A DNA stretch of 64,000 bases, from contig VOPW01000001.1 in the NCBI GenBank assembly GCA_007994965.1, positions 3,968,001-4,032,000 on the forward strand, in the 5' to 3' direction. The stretch comes from Piscinibacter aquaticus. GTDB taxonomy: Bacteria; Pseudomonadota; Gammaproteobacteria; Burkholderiales; Burkholderiaceae_C. The notes beneath the pieces are model-generated. The model searched no databases. It saw nothing but the letters and a program-made list of their open reading frames with translations, and was not told the origin of the DNA. Every line of letters begins with the position of its first letter. Position 1 is the stretch's first letter. This document shows, in pieces, positions 10,979-21,594 of this stretch. Position numbers and translations under genes: made by a program.

Positions 10979-11629
10979 ATGGGCGCGATTGCCGTCATCG
11001 ACTTCGAGACCACCGGCATGTCGCCGTCGATGGGCTCGCGCGCCACCGAGGTGGCCGCGGTGCTGGTGGAGGACGGCCGCATCGTCGGCCGCTTCCAGAG
11101 CCTGATGAACAGCGGCGCGTGGATCCCGCCCTTCATCGAGCAGCTCACCGGGATCAGCAACGCGATGCTGGCCGAGGCGCCCCCAGCGCGCGTGGTGATC
11201 CGCGAGGTGATGCGCTTCACCCGCGGCGTGCCGCTGGTGGCGCACAACGCCGCGTTCGACCGCGGCTTCTGGGCGGCAGAAGCCGCGCGCGCGGAGTGCG
11301 AGCCTGACCCGGCGCACCGCTTCGCCTGCACGATGCTGCTGTCGCGCCGCCTCTATCCGCAGGTGCCGAACCACCGCCTGGGCACGCTGGCCGACTGGCA
11401 TGGCCTGCCGAAGAATGGCCGCGCGCACCGCGCGCTGGCCGATGCGGAGGTGACGGCGCACCTGCTGCTGCGGCTGCAGGCCGATCTGCGCGAGCAGCAC
11501 GCGGCGCTGCTGGAAGACTGTGGCGGCGAGCCCGATCACGATGCGCTGTGCGCGGTGCAGCGGCTGTCGCGGCGCGAGATCGCGCGGCGCCGCGCAGCCT
11601 TCAGCGCGCCGGCCGCGTCAGCGCGCTGA
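10979..11629 (+). CDS. DEDDh 3'-5' exonuclease, DnaQ-like
   Basis: About 216 residues, intact. All three exonuclease motifs of the DnaQ fold are present: Exo I DFETTG, Exo II VAHNAAFDRGFW and Exo III with HRALADAEVTAHL, the last giving the DEDDh His. The length and absence of a polymerase-binding tail point to a free-standing exonuclease of the PolC-like/ExoX type rather than the Pol III epsilon subunit. It follows the SET gene closely and may be co-transcribed. Its 3' end overlaps the convergent lipoprotein gene by about 29 bases. Confidence 0.9.
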   Translation: MGAIAVIDFETTGMSPSMGSRATEVAAVLVEDGRIVGRFQSLMNSGAWIPPFIEQLTGISNAMLAEAPPARVVIREVMRFTRGVPLVAHNAAFDRGFWAAEAARAECEPDPAHRFACTMLLSRRLYPQVPNHRLGTLADWHGLPKNGRAHRALADAEVTAHLLLRLQADLREQHAALLEDCGGEPDHDALCAVQRLSRREIARRRAAFSAPAASAR

Positions 11630-12073
11630 TCGAGATCGAGCCTTCCTTGGTGAATCGCACCGCGCCGAAACCGCCGCCGGCGAGCTTGCCGCGCAGCACG
11701 TAGGGCACGGCCTCGCGCGTCGTGCCGTCGGTGAAGACGAGCGCCGGCGCACGGCGTTCATCGCCGAGATGCTGACCGGCACCACCAGCACCGTTTCGCC
11801 GAAGCGCGGCACGCTGCCGCGCTGGTCGCTGACGCCGGTGGCCAGCGTCTTGCCATTCACCTCGAGTTCGAGCGCGGTGCCGTCGTACTCCACCGCGCCG
11901 TCGTTCGGGTTCTGCACGCGCAGCTTCACCGCGAGACGCAGCTCCAGCCCCTGACCCTCGATCGGTTCGATGCCGACCAGCTCCACGCGCAGCGGGTCGC
12001 GCCCGGGGAATCCGGCACAACCAGCCAGCACGAAGGACAACAGGGCCGCAAGAGCGAAGGTGATGACGCGCAT
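11601..12073 (-). CDS. LEA type 2 / WHy-domain lipoprotein
   Basis: About 157 residues. A lipoprotein signal peptide ends at the lipobox LAGC, so it is probably anchored in the outer or inner membrane. The mature part (ELVGIEPIEGQGLELRLAVK, then LRVQNPNDGAVEY) has the WHy/LEA2 hallmark NPN motif found in bacterial desiccation- and stress-related lipoproteins. One frameshift near 11746 restores SAMNAVRQALVF and is a CCWGG-type error (CCGG read). ATG at 12073 is used; a GTG two codons upstream is also possible. Confidence 0.75.
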
Positions 12074-12184
12074 GCGCACAAGTATGCGCCGCCGCCGATC
12101 GACCGCGGGTGACCGATTGATTCAGTTCAACACGCGGCGTGGCCAGCGGCCTACGATGGGGCCGTTGACTGCCGAGGGCCTGCC

Positions 12185-12511
12185 ATGAAGTCGCTGAAAG
12201 TCACGCTGAACACCCCGCCGGAGCCCGGCTTCGACGAGGCGTCGCTGGCCGATGCCTCGCTGCCCGATGCCGCCAGCCCGGTGCGCCACCCGGATGGCTA
12301 CTACTGGATCGCGCCCGACGGCCACAACGAATTCGGCCCGTTCGCCACCGCCGCCGAGGCGCTGGCCGACATGAATGCCGGCGGCGACGAAACGCCCGAA
12401 CCCGGCGAGACGCTGCAGGAAGCCGAGCAGGAGCTCGGCTTGGCGGACTGGGTGGATGCCGACACCGGCGAACTCGCCGAAGCAACCGGCATGCGGCTCG
12501 AGGATCACTGA
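12185..12511 (+). CDS. Conserved hypothetical acidic protein
   Basis: 108 residues, intact and strongly acidic. It starts MKSLKVTLNTPPEP. The middle has a small beta motif YYWIAPDGHNEFGPFATAAEALADM that resembles the GYF/SPOR-like repeats used for protein contacts, although I cannot assign it. There is no signal peptide, so the protein is cytoplasmic. Its stop overlaps the convergent kinase gene by 7 bases. Function unknown. Confidence 0.6.
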   Translation: MKSLKVTLNTPPEPGFDEASLADASLPDAASPVRHPDGYYWIAPDGHNEFGPFATAAEALADMNAGGDETPEPGETLQEAEQELGLADWVDADTGELAEATGMRLEDH

Positions 12512-14040
12512 GCGGCGATCGTCGCCGCCATCGCTTCGCAGCGCTGCGCCACGGTGGCGCGGTCGGCATGCGTGTCCAGCACCAGCGCGTTCTCGTCCGG
12601 CGCAATGGCCTCGCGCACGCGCAGCTGCAGGTCCAGCACGGCGAGCGTGGCGTCCGAGGCATCGCGGTTTTCGGCAAGGCGCTTCGTGATGCGCTCGCGC
12701 AGCACCGCGTCGGGCGCGGTGCACTCGACGATGTGGAAGTCTGCGCCGGCCGCCTCGGCCACCGAGCGCAGTGCGTCGCGTTCATCACGGCGCAGCGCCG
12801 CTGCGTCGACGATCACGTTCAGCCCGGCGCGCAGCAGGTTGGCGGCGATGCCGTTGAGCTGCGCGTAGGTGCGCCGCGTCATCGCCGCGCCGTAGAGCGC
12901 CTGCGCCTGCTCCGCGGTCGGCCGCTCGGTGACGGCCACGCCGGCAAGACGCTTGCGTTCGACATCCGAGCGCACGCGGATCGCGCCGAGCGACTGCAGC
13001 AACTCGAGCGTCACCGTGCTCTTGCCTGAGCCCGACACGCCGCTGACGAGCACCAGCAGCGGTCGTGCGCGGCGCATGGCGGCCAGCGACGCCGCGCAGC
13101 GCAGATCGCGCTGCAGCGCGGTCTCGTCGTTGCGGATCGCCGCCACCTGCGCGCGCACCAGCGCCCGGTAGACGGCGAAGAAGGGCAGCAGCGGCACGCC
13201 GCCGTAGTCGCCGCCGTGCTCGGCGTAGCCACTGGCGAATCGCCGGGCCGGGCGCGTCAGGCCGTGGCGCCACAGGTCCATGAAGACGAAGGCCGCATCG
13301 GCCATTGTGTCGGCGTGGCGCAGCGCCGGGTTGAACTCGATCGCGTCGAAGGGCAGCGGCTCGCCGTCGACCACCACGATATTGCCGAGGTGCAGGTCGC
13401 CGTGGCCTTCGCGCACGAAGCCCTGCGCGCGGCGCAGCGCGAGCCGCGGCGCGATGCGCTCGAACTCGCGCTCGGTCCAGTCGTGCAGATCCGCAAGTGC
13501 GGGCAGCGCGGCGAAGTTGGCGCGCGCCCAACGCAGCACCTCGGCCGGGTCGCCCCAGGCGGCGGGCGAGGCTGGCAGCGCGGCATGGAAGTCCGCCACG
13601 CGGCGGGCCAGCGCGTCGATGTGCGCATCGGTCAGTGCACCGCGCGCGGCAAGCCGGGCCAGCAATTGCTCGTTGTCGAAGCGGCGCATGCGAAGCAGCC
13701 AGTCGATCGCGCCGGCGTCGTCGCCCGGTTCGCCGATGCGCGGTTGCCCGGGCGTGCCGAGCACCGGACGCACGTCGAGGTAGAGCTCGGGCGCGGTGCG
13801 CCGGTTCAGCCGCAACTCCTCCTCGCAGTCGTGGCGGCGCGCGGCAGCGGTGGAGAAGTCGAGGAAGGGCAGCGCGAGCGGCTTGCGCAGCTTGTCGGCG
13901 AAGGCGCCGTGCAGCAGCAGCGTCGAGATGTGCGTCTCGATGCGCTCGACACCTTCGCCGGAAGCCCCGAACGCGGCCTGCAGCGCCGCGACCATCGTGC
14001 GGTGCTGTTCGGGCGTCAGGTCGGCGCGGGTGTCGTCCAC
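12505..14040 (-). CDS. Fused APH-like phosphotransferase and P-loop kinase
   Basis: About 511 residues, intact. The N-terminal two-thirds is an aminoglycoside-phosphotransferase-like kinase: HGDLHLGNIVVVDG carries the Brenner catalytic loop and FDAIEFN the metal-binding Asp. The last 170 residues are a P-loop kinase of the gluconate/shikimate type with Walker A GVSGSGKST. This two-domain fusion (COG2187 plus COG0645) is known in Proteobacteria but its substrate is undefined; antibiotic resistance should not be assumed. The GTG at 14040 is taken as start, with an ATG at 13995 as alternative. Confidence 0.8.
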   Translation of the reverse strand: MDDTRADLTPEQHRTMVAALQAAFGASGEGVERIETHISTLLLHGAFADKLRKPLALPFLDFSTAAARRHDCEEELRLNRRTAPELYLDVRPVLGTPGQPRIGEPGDDAGAIDWLLRMRRFDNEQLLARLAARGALTDAHIDALARRVADFHAALPASPAAWGDPAEVLRWARANFAALPALADLHDWTEREFERIAPRLALRRAQGFVREGHGDLHLGNIVVVDGEPLPFDAIEFNPALRHADTMADAAFVFMDLWRHGLTRPARRFASGYAEHGGDYGGVPLLPFFAVYRALVRAQVAAIRNDETALQRDLRCAASLAAMRRARPLLVLVSGVSGSGKSTVTLELLQSLGAIRVRSDVERKRLAGVAVTERPTAEQAQALYGAAMTRRTYAQLNGIAANLLRAGLNVIVDAAALRRDERDALRSVAEAAGADFHIVECTAPDAVLRERITKRLAENRDASDATLAVLDLQLRVREAIAPDENALVLDTHADRATVAQRCEAMAATIAAQ

Positions 14041-14050
14041 CCGCGCGAGG

Positions 14051-15010
14051 TTACAGCCCGGCGCGGCTGAAGCGCGCGACGATGCCGGCGAAGGCGCCCG
14101 GCCATTGACGCAGCGCAGCCTCGTCGCCGTCGAACACACGCTTGAGGAAGGCCACCGAGAGCGCCCGCGTCGCTTCCTTCACCTGCGGGTTGAGCGTGGC
14201 GCCGCCAGTGCCGCGGCGGTCGGTGAAGATGCTGTGCGAGCCGCCCTGGAACACCGCCAGCGCCTTGGCCTCGCTGCCGGTGGCCTCGAAGACGCTGACG
14301 CGGTCCTCGGCGCCGGAGTAGTAGCCGGGAATGCGGATCACGTCTTCGGTGGCGGTCACGTGCAGCGTCGGCACCGTGACGTGGGCGAGGATGGTCCGGG
14401 GATCGGCCTCGCCGTAGAAGGGCGGTGCGGACAGCAGGATGGCGGCGCGGATGCGTTCGTCGCGGAAGTCGACCACGCGGCCCTGGCGATCGAGCCGTGC
14501 GCCGGCGGCCAGCAGCGTGGTGTTGGCGCCGTAGGAATGGCCCGCCGCGGCGATGCGCGTGGCATCGAGGCGCGGCGCCAGCGGGCTGGCCAGCAGCGTG
14601 TCGAGCGCGAAGCGAACGTCGAGCACGCGGGCGATCGCCTCGCCATCCTGCGCCGCGCCCTGCAGCCGCTCGACCAGCGCGAAGGGGTTGCCGCCCCACA
14701 GGCTGCGATCGCTGCCCACGTGCTGCACGTGCAGGCTGGCGAAGCCCTGCGCCGCCCAGTGCTCGCCGAGGTAGCGGTAGCCCAGGCGCGAGCCGCCGAT
14801 GCCGTGCGAGAACACCACCAGCGGCACCGGGTGCGCCGCGTCGGCCTGCACGGGCAGGTACAGCCGTGCCGGCACCGCACGGCCGCGCGCGGCGTCGTGC
14901 CAATCGAGATCGAGCGTCTGGAAGCTCGCCGCTTCGGCCCAGGCGGATGGCGCGAAGGCGGGCGCCAGCGCGGCGGCGGCCAGCAGGCCGAGGCAGTGAC
15001 GCCGCCTCAC
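14051..15010 (-). CDS. Exported alpha/beta hydrolase (PAF-acetylhydrolase/dienelactone type)
   Basis: About 319 residues, intact. The GTG start at 15010 overlaps the RND pump stop (GTGA), so it is translated with the pump. The N-terminus (VRRRHCLGLLAAAALAPAF) looks like a Tat/Sec signal ending in AWA. The nucleophile elbow is GHSYGAN, the oxyanion region VVFSHGIGGSR, and a His is supplied by the GGSHSIF loop. The family includes platelet-activating-factor acetylhydrolases and polyester hydrolases. Its place as last gene of an efflux operon is unusual and suggests it acts on something the pump exports or on a periplasmic ester. Confidence 0.82.
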   Translation of the reverse strand: MRRRHCLGLLAAAALAPAFAPSAWAEAASFQTLDLDWHDAARGRAVPARLYLPVQADAAHPVPLVVFSHGIGGSRLGYRYLGEHWAAQGFASLHVQHVGSDRSLWGGNPFALVERLQGAAQDGEAIARVLDVRFALDTLLASPLAPRLDATRIAAAGHSYGANTTLLAAGARLDRQGRVVDFRDERIRAAILLSAPPFYGEADPRTILAHVTVPTLHVTATEDVIRIPGYYSGAEDRVSVFEATGSEAKALAVFQGGSHSIFTDRRGTGGATLNPQVKEATRALSVAFLKRVFDGDEAALRQWPGAFAGIVARFSRAGL

Positions 15011-18000
15011 GAGGCCGCTCCTTCGGCCGGCAGCGCCGGCGCCGCCGGGCGCTTGCGGTGCAGGTGACGGCCCATCCACTGCACGAGGTCGTCGACGAAG
15101 GTGAAAACCACCGGGATCACCAGCAGGCTCAGGAAGGTGCTGGTGATCAGCCCGCCGATCACGACGATGGCCATCGGCGCGCGGAAGCTCGGGTCGACGC
15201 CGATGCCCAGCGCGATCGGCATCATGCCGGCGCCCATCGCGATGGTGGTCATCACGATCGGCCGGGCGCGCTTGCGGCAGGCATCGAGCAGCGCCTCCCA
15301 GCGCGACAGGCCGTGCTCGCGCCGCGCCAGCACCACGTAGTCGATCAGCAGGATGGAGTTCTTCGTCGCGATGCCCATCAGCATGATCAGGCCGATCATC
15401 GACGGCATCGACAGCGACGACTGCGTGACGAACAGCGCGAGGAACGCGCCCGGGATCGACAGCACCAGTGCGGCGAGGATGGTCACCGGCTGCACGAAGT
15501 CCTTGAACAGCAGCACCAGCACCACGTAGATGCAGAGCACGCCGGTGGCCATGGCCGTGCCGAAGCTGGCGAACAGCTCGGCCATCGCCTCAGCGTCGCC
15601 CACCGAGGTCTGCATCACGCCGGGCGGCAGGTTCTTCAGCGAGGGCAGTTCGAGCGCGTGCTTCTCGACCTCGCCGAGTGCCTGACCATTGAGCTCGATC
15701 TCGAAGTTGATGTTGCGCATGCGGTCGTAGCGCGCGATCTCGGCCGGGCCGGAATCCATCGCCAGCGTGGCCACGTTGGACAGCGGCACCGGCCCGCGCG
15801 CGCCGGGCACCGGCAGGCGCGAGAGCAGGTCGATGTCGGCGCGCGCGTCTTCGGCCAGTTTCACCACCACCGGCACCGGCGCTGGGCCAGGTTGAGCTTG
15901 GGCAGGCCCTGGTCGTAGTCGCCGTTGGTGGCGATGCGCAGCGTGTCGGCGATGGATTGCGAGGTGACGCCGAGGTCGGCGGCGCGCGGGAAGTCGGGCC
16001 GCACGATCAGCTCGGGCCGCACCAGGCTGGCCGTCGATGTCACCGCGCCGATGCCGGGGATGGTGCGCAGCTCGCGCTCGACCTGAGCGGCATGCTCGGC
16101 GAGTACCCGGCCGTCTTCACCCGCGAGCACCAGCACGTATTTCTCGCTCGATGCCCCCAGGCCCACCTTCACGCGCGCGCCGGGCAGCACGGCCAGCGCC
16201 TCGCGCAGCTGGCCCTCGATGTCCTGCTTCGAGATGCCCGAGCGATCGTTGCGGTGCGTCATGTTGATCGTCAGCACCGCCTTGCGCACCTCGGGCACGC
16301 CGCCGGCGGCAAACGGGTCGGAGCCCGCCGCGCCGCCGCCGATGGCGGTGTAGACCAGCTTCACGTGTTCGTTCTTCTGCACCAGCGCGCGCGCCTGTTC
16401 GGCGGCCGCGTAGGTTTCCTTCAGCGTGCTGCCCGGCGGCAGCGTCACCGTCACCTGCGTCTGCGAGAGGTCGTCCGGCGGGATGAAGCCGGTGGGCAGC
16501 AGCGGCACCAGCGCGAAGGAGCCGACGAAGAAGACCCCGGCGCCCAGCAGTGTCACGAAGCGATGTTTCAGGCACCACTTCGCCCAGCCGAGGTACATCG
16601 TGATCCAGCGCGGCTCCTTTTCCGCGTGCTTCGGCGGCTTGAGGATGTAGGCCGCCATCATCGGCGTCAGCATGCGCGCCACCACCAGCGAGAAGAACAC
16701 CGCGATCGCCGCCGTCCAGCCGAACTGCACGAAGAACTTGCCGGCCACGCCGCTCATGAAGGCTGTCGGCAGGAAGACCGCGATCAGCGTGAAGGTGGTG
16801 GCGATCACCGCCAGGCCGATCTCGTCGGCCGCTTCCATCGCCGCCTGGTAGGGCGTCTTGCCCATGCGCAGGTGGCGCATGATGTTCTCGATCTCGACGA
16901 TCGCGTCGTCGACCAGGATGCCGACCACGAGCGAGAGGCTGAGCAGCGTCACCACATTGATCGAGAAGCCCATCAGCCACATCACGAAGAAGGTGGGGAT
17001 GGCCGACAGCGGCAGCGCCACCGCGGAGACGAAGGTGGCCCGCCAGTCGCGCAGGAACAGCCACACCACCAGCACCGCGAGCAGCGCGCCTTCGTACAGC
17101 AGCTTCATCGAGCCGTCGTAGTTCTCTTGCACCGGATCGACGAAGTTGAAGGCCTCGGTGATCGTGATGTCGGGGTGCTCGGCCTTGAGCTTCTCGAGCG
17201 AAGCGCGCACGCCGCTCGTGACCTCGATCTCGCCGGCGCCGCGCGAGCGCACGATCTCGAAGCCGACCACCGGCTTGCCGTTGAGCAGCGCGGCCGAGCG
17301 CGGCTCGGCCACGGTGTCGTGCACCTTGGCCACTGGTCGAGGCGGATGCGGCGGCCGTCGGACAGCGCCACTTCCATCGCCGCGAGCTGCTCGGCCGATT
17401 GCACGGTGGCGATGGTGCGCACGGATTGTTCGGCGCCGCCCAGATCGGCACGCCCACCGGAAGCTTCCTGCTGCACGCTCTTGAGCTGACGGGAGATGTC
17501 GGCGGCCGTGGCATTCAGCGCCAGCAGCCGCGCCGGATCGAGCTCCACCCGCACCTCGCGCGAGACGCCGCCCACCCGCGACACCGCACCCACGCCGCGC
17601 ACCGCCAGCATCGCCTTGGTGACCTGGTTGTCGACGAACCACGACAGCGCCTCGTCGTCCATCTGGCCCGAGGCCACGGTGTAGGTGAGGATGGGCGTGC
17701 CGGCGAGATCGACCTTCTTGATCACCGGGTCGCGCAGCTCGGCCGGCAGGTCGGAGCGCACGCGCGAGACGGCATCGCGCACGTCGTCCACCGCTTCCTG
17801 CGGCGGCTTCTCGAGTCGGAATTCGGCGGTGATCGAGACGGTGCCGTCCTGGATCGTCGTGTACTGGTGCTTGAGGCCCTGCACCGTGGCCAGCGAGTTC
17901 TCGATCTTGCGGGCCACCTCCGTCTCGAGCTGGCCCGGCGAGGCGCCGGGCAGCGAGGCGGTGATGGAGACCATCGGGAGGTCGATGTCGGGGAAGTTCT

Positions 18001-18109
18001 GGATCTTCATCGACTGGAAGCCGATCAGGCCCGCCAGCGTGAGCATCAGGAACAGCAGGATGGACGGGGTCGGATTGCGGATCGACCAGGCCGAGACGTT
18101 GATCGCCAT
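15007..18109 (-). CDS. RND multidrug efflux pump, inner-membrane subunit (AcrB/MexB type)
   Basis: About 1034 residues. It has the canonical 12-TM RND layout: TM1 at residues 10-30, pore domain with PGASPGQLETEVARKIE, TM4 with VVGILVDDAIVEIEN (the two Asp of the HAE1 proton relay), and a C-terminal TM8-12 block with LIMLMGIATKNSILL. This pattern marks drug efflux rather than metal efflux. Two frameshifts, near 15875 and 17331, both restore CCAGG in the sense strand (QRQVPVVV and LDQVAKVH). The adaptor ends 13 bases upstream. It probably forms a tripartite complex with the adaptor and the OMF encoded upstream. Confidence 0.93.
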
Positions 18110-18121
18110 GGCGAGCGCTCC

Positions 18122-19257
18122 TTACTTCGAGGCCGTCTGCTGCGGCGTGGCGGGCGCGGCGTCGACGACGCGCACCAGATCGCCATCGCCGAGGAAGCCA
18201 CCGCCGGAAGCGACCACGCGCACGTTCTTGTCCACGCCGCTGGTGATCTCGACCCGGTCACCCCAGCGCCGACCAGTGGCCACTTTGACCTGCTGCACCT
18301 GGAATCCGGCCCGACCTTGAGCACGTAGCTGAAGCCCTCGCGCAGCAGCACCGCGCTCTGCGGCAGCGACAGGCCCTGCGCCTGGCCGATCTCGAATTCG
18401 CCGCGCGCGAACATGCCGGCCCGCGCGGTGCCCGGTTGCGGCAGGTCGACATAGACGATGCCGTTGCGCGTGGCCGGGTCGACCGTCGGCGCGACCATGC
18501 GGATCTTGCCGACGATGGGCGTGCCGCCGGCCGGCGAGATCGCGGCATTCAGGCCGGGCTTGAGCTGCGCGAGGTCGGCCGCCGCGACTTCAGCGCGCCA
18601 CTCCAGCCGGCCGCCGCGGATCAGGCGGAACAGCTCCTGGCCGGCCGGCAGCACCGCGCCGACCGTGGCGCTGCGCGCCGAGATCACGCCGTTGTCGGGC
18701 GCGAGCACCTGCGTCTGCGCGAGGCGCAGCTGCTGAGTCTTCGCGGCGGCGCGCTGGGCTTCGAGCCGCGCCTGCGCGGTGCGCTCGGCGGTGAGGTACT
18801 GGTTGATCGCCTGCGCCGAAAGGGCGCCGGTGGCCTGCAGCTCGCGGGCGCGCTGCGCGTTGGCGGCGGCCTCGGCCAGCGTCGCCTCGGCCTCGGCGAC
18901 GGCAGCGCGGGTCTGCGCGAGTTCGGCGGCGATGGTGTCCGACGCGAAGGTGGCCAGCACGGCCGCGCTTGACGACGTCGCCGACGTTGACGCGCACCTC
19001 GGCCAGGCGCAGGCCGTTGGCTTCGGTCCCGATGCTGGCTTCCTGCCGGCGGCGACGTTACCGTTGGCCGCGATCTTCAGCGGCACGCTGGAGGCCTGCG
19101 GCGTGGTGACGGTGACGGTGAGGGCCGGCTTGGCCGGCGCGGCGGCATTCTTGTCGGCGGGCTTGTCGGCCGCGTGAACGGCGAGCGTGACGACGAGGGC
19201 GGTGAGGGCCACGGCGATCGGCGTGGCGACGAGCAGGAGGCGTTGTGCGCTGGGCAT
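18122..19257 (-). CDS. RND efflux periplasmic adaptor
   Basis: About 377 residues. It has a single N-terminal signal/anchor helix (MPSAQRLLLVATPIAVALTA), lipoyl half motifs (VNVGDVV), a helical hairpin rich in Ala/Glu/Arg with QAINQYLTAER, and a beta-barrel with APDNGVISARSATVGAVLPAG. Three frameshifts lie near 18292, 18960 and 19048; the last two restore GQVLA and AAWQEA at CCWGG pentamers. It lies between the OMF and the pump gene and links them across the periplasm. Confidence 0.9.
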
Positions 19258-19310
19258 GGTGGTGGGTCCAGTGGTGGCCGGGGGCTTCGTGGGCGTTCGG
19301 CCGTGGTCGT

Positions 19311-20770
19311 TCAGCTGCGGGGGCGGCGGGGGATTCGGGGGCCTGGGCTTGCGCGTCGGCGGCGTTCCATCCACCACCGAGCGAGCGGTACAAGGTGATC
19401 CAGGCGGCGACGCGTTCACGCTGCAGCTCGATCAGCGCGGCCTGCGCGGCCACGGCGCTGCGGCGCGCGTCTTCCAGCTCGAACAGGCTGGCCAGTCCGC
19501 CGCGGTAGCGCGATTCGACGGCGCGGTAGCTGCGCTCGAAGCCTTCGGCGGCGGTGCGGGCGTCTTCGCCGCGAGCGGCGGTACTCTGCAGCGCGATCAG
19601 CGCTTCCTCGACTTCACGCACCGCCACGCGCAGTCGCGCCGCGTAGCGCACCGCGGCGGCTTCGTAGGCGGCCTGCGCGGCGGCGGCATTGGCGCGGCGC
19701 ACGCCGCCATCGAAGATCGGGAGGGTCACGCTGACCGGTCCGACGCTCCACAGCGTGCCGCTGCTGCTGACGCCGCCGGTCTCGAAGCGCGACGGGCCGA
19801 TGCTGCCGGCCAGTGCGATGCGCGGATAACGCTGCGCGCGCGCCTGGCTCACATCGGCGAGTGCGGCAGCGAGTTCACGCTCGGCGGCAGCGAGATCGGG
19901 CCGCTGCGCTAGCACCTGCGCCGGCACGGAACCGACGCCGAGCTGGGCCGGCTTCGGCAGCGAAGCCTTGCGCGGCTGCAGCTGCGCGCGCAGATCAGGC
20001 TCGGTCAGCGCAGTCAGTGCGACCAGCGACTTCACCGCCCGGTCACAGGCGGCACGCTGCTGGGTCAGCGTGGCGTTGCCCTGCGCGGCGCTGGCGCGGG
20101 CCAGATCGGCACTGGCCGGGGCCTGGAAACCGGCCTTGGCGGAGAGCTCGGTCAGCCGCGCGGTTTCGGCGCGTGAGGCGGCATCGAGTTCGGTCTGCGC
20201 GAGCTGCGCCTCGCAGGCGCGCAGCGCGAGGTAGGACGAGGCGGTCTCGGCGGCCACCGAGATGCGCGCGTCGTGCCACGCGGCCTGCGCGCCTTCGAGC
20301 CGCGCCTGCGCCGCATCGCGGCCGGCGCGCACGCCGCCGAAGAGGTCGATCTCCCAGGCCGCCTGCAGGCTGGCACCGGCGCTGGTGCCAGCCGGCGAGG
20401 CGAGGTCGAAGCGGCCGCGCGCGGCCTGCGCGTTGGCATCGAGCGTCGGCCCGAGGGCGGCACCGCCGGCCACGCGCGCGGCGCGGGCCTGCTCGATGCG
20501 CGCGCGGGCCTCGGCCAGCGTCGGGCTGGCGGCCTGCGCGGCGTCGATCAGCCGCGGCAGCAGCGGGTCGTCGAACTGCTGCCACCACTGGCGCAGTTCG
20601 GCGCCGGGGTCGGCGGCGGGCAGCGGTGCCTGCCACTGCGGGGCGGGCGCCGCGAGTGGCGCGGAGGGCTTGGATGCGTCGAGGCTGGCGCAGCCGGCCA
20701 GCAGCAGGGCTGCCGCCAGGGTGCCGAGCGGCCCGGCGCGGCGGTGGGTTCGGGGATTCGTGCGGTTCAT
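19311..20770 (-). CDS. Outer-membrane efflux factor, NodT/OprM family lipoprotein
   Basis: About 485 residues. The lipobox LLLAGCAS follows a short signal, as in OprM-type OMFs. Two repeated OEP domains follow, with typical WEIDLFGGVRAGRDAAQARLEGA and LPIFDGGVRRANAAAA segments. The frame remains open past the expected end into the adaptor gene. A base lost in the G/C runs at about 19317-19345 would bring in the TGA at 19311-19313 after the Pro/Ala-rich tail, so that stop is my choice. It is the second gene of the TetR-led efflux operon. Confidence 0.85.
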
Positions 20771-20797
20771 GCTTCTTGTTCTCCCTGGTGGTTCGGA

Positions 20798-21469
20798 TCA
20801 GCCGCCGCCGCGGCGTTTCATTTCGGCAGCGACCATCGCCTCGGCGTACATCACCAGCGTGTCGAGCCAGCGGTCGAGCGCATCGGGGCTGCTGTTGAGG
20901 GACGGCGCGAGCGCGTCGGTCACGTCTCGGCCGACGTGCAGGTGCACGCCCAGCGCCGAGACGCACACCGCCAGCCGCTGGATCTCGTCGTCAGGTTGGG
21001 CCACGCCGACATGCCGGCACAGCACCTTGACCAGCGCCTCGTGCATCGGCCGGATGCCCTGGTCGATTTCCTCGGCCCACAGGCCGGTGGGCTCGAGCAT
21101 CTCGCGCATGTGCAGCTTCATGCACAGCGTGGTCAGTTCTCCTTGCTTGAGCGGTTCGAGGAAGCCGAGGTAGAAGCCGCGCAAGGCCTCGTGCAGGCCG
21201 ATCGCCTCGCTGCCATAGCGACGAATCTCGTCTTCCGGTTTCGACTGCAGGTCGAAGAAGACGGCGCGGTACAGGCCGGCCTTGTCGCCGAAGTAGTACT
21301 TGATCGACGCGAGGTTGGTGCCGGCGGCTTCGGCGATTTCGCGGGTGGAGGTCTTGGCGAAGCCCTGGTGGGCGAACAGGTTCAGCGCCGCATGCAGCAG
21401 CCGTTCGCGCGACGCCTCGCCATCCGGGCGGGCGGCGCCGGGCGTGCGGGCGGGGTTGATTTCAGTCAT
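20798..21469 (-). CDS. TetR-family repressor (CerR/YbiH-type C-terminus)
   Basis: 223 residues, intact. N-terminal HTH: RERLLHAALNLFAHQGFAKTSTREIAEAAGTNLASIKYYFGDK, in which STREIAEAAGTN is the recognition region. The C-terminal domain (LCMKLHMREMLEPTG) fits the CerR-like/DUF1956 ligand-binding fold of regulators that control pump and hydrolase operons. It is the first gene in its transcription unit, 27 bases ahead of the OMF, and an 18-bp perfect palindrome lies 20 bases upstream of its ATG. Autoregulation of the whole efflux operon is therefore likely. Confidence 0.92.
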   Translation of the reverse strand: MTEINPARTPGAARPDGEASRERLLHAALNLFAHQGFAKTSTREIAEAAGTNLASIKYYFGDKAGLYRAVFFDLQSKPEDEIRRYGSEAIGLHEALRGFYLGFLEPLKQGELTTLCMKLHMREMLEPTGLWAEEIDQGIRPMHEALVKVLCRHVGVAQPDDEIQRLAVCVSALGVHLHVGRDVTDALAPSLNSSPDALDRWLDTLVMYAEAMVAAEMKRRGGG

Positions 21470-21488
21470 GCCGGCGATGCTATCCGGC

Positions 21489-21506
21489 CAATCAAACGAT
21501 TGATTG
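21489..21506. promoter_or_regulatory. Palindromic operator for the TetR regulator
   Basis: A perfect inverted repeat, CAATCAA-ACGA-TTGATTG (7-4-7), lies 20 bases upstream of the tetR start. It sits in an AT-rich stretch that contrasts with the surrounding GC content. Size and symmetry fit a TetR dimer site. No other palindrome of this length occurs before tetR, OMF, adaptor or pump, so one site would control all five genes. Confidence 0.75.
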
Positions 21507-21594
21507 AAATTCCAATTAATGACCGACTGGTCAGCAGGGGCTTAGGTTCCCCGGGGGTGTCCGGGGGCAACCGCGGGAAGGGCCCGCCGCCGCG

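Noticed and set aside
12505..14040. Aminoglycoside resistance gene
   Set aside because: The kinase fold is shared, but the fusion with a P-loop kinase matches a housekeeping-like family of unknown substrate, with no resistance context.
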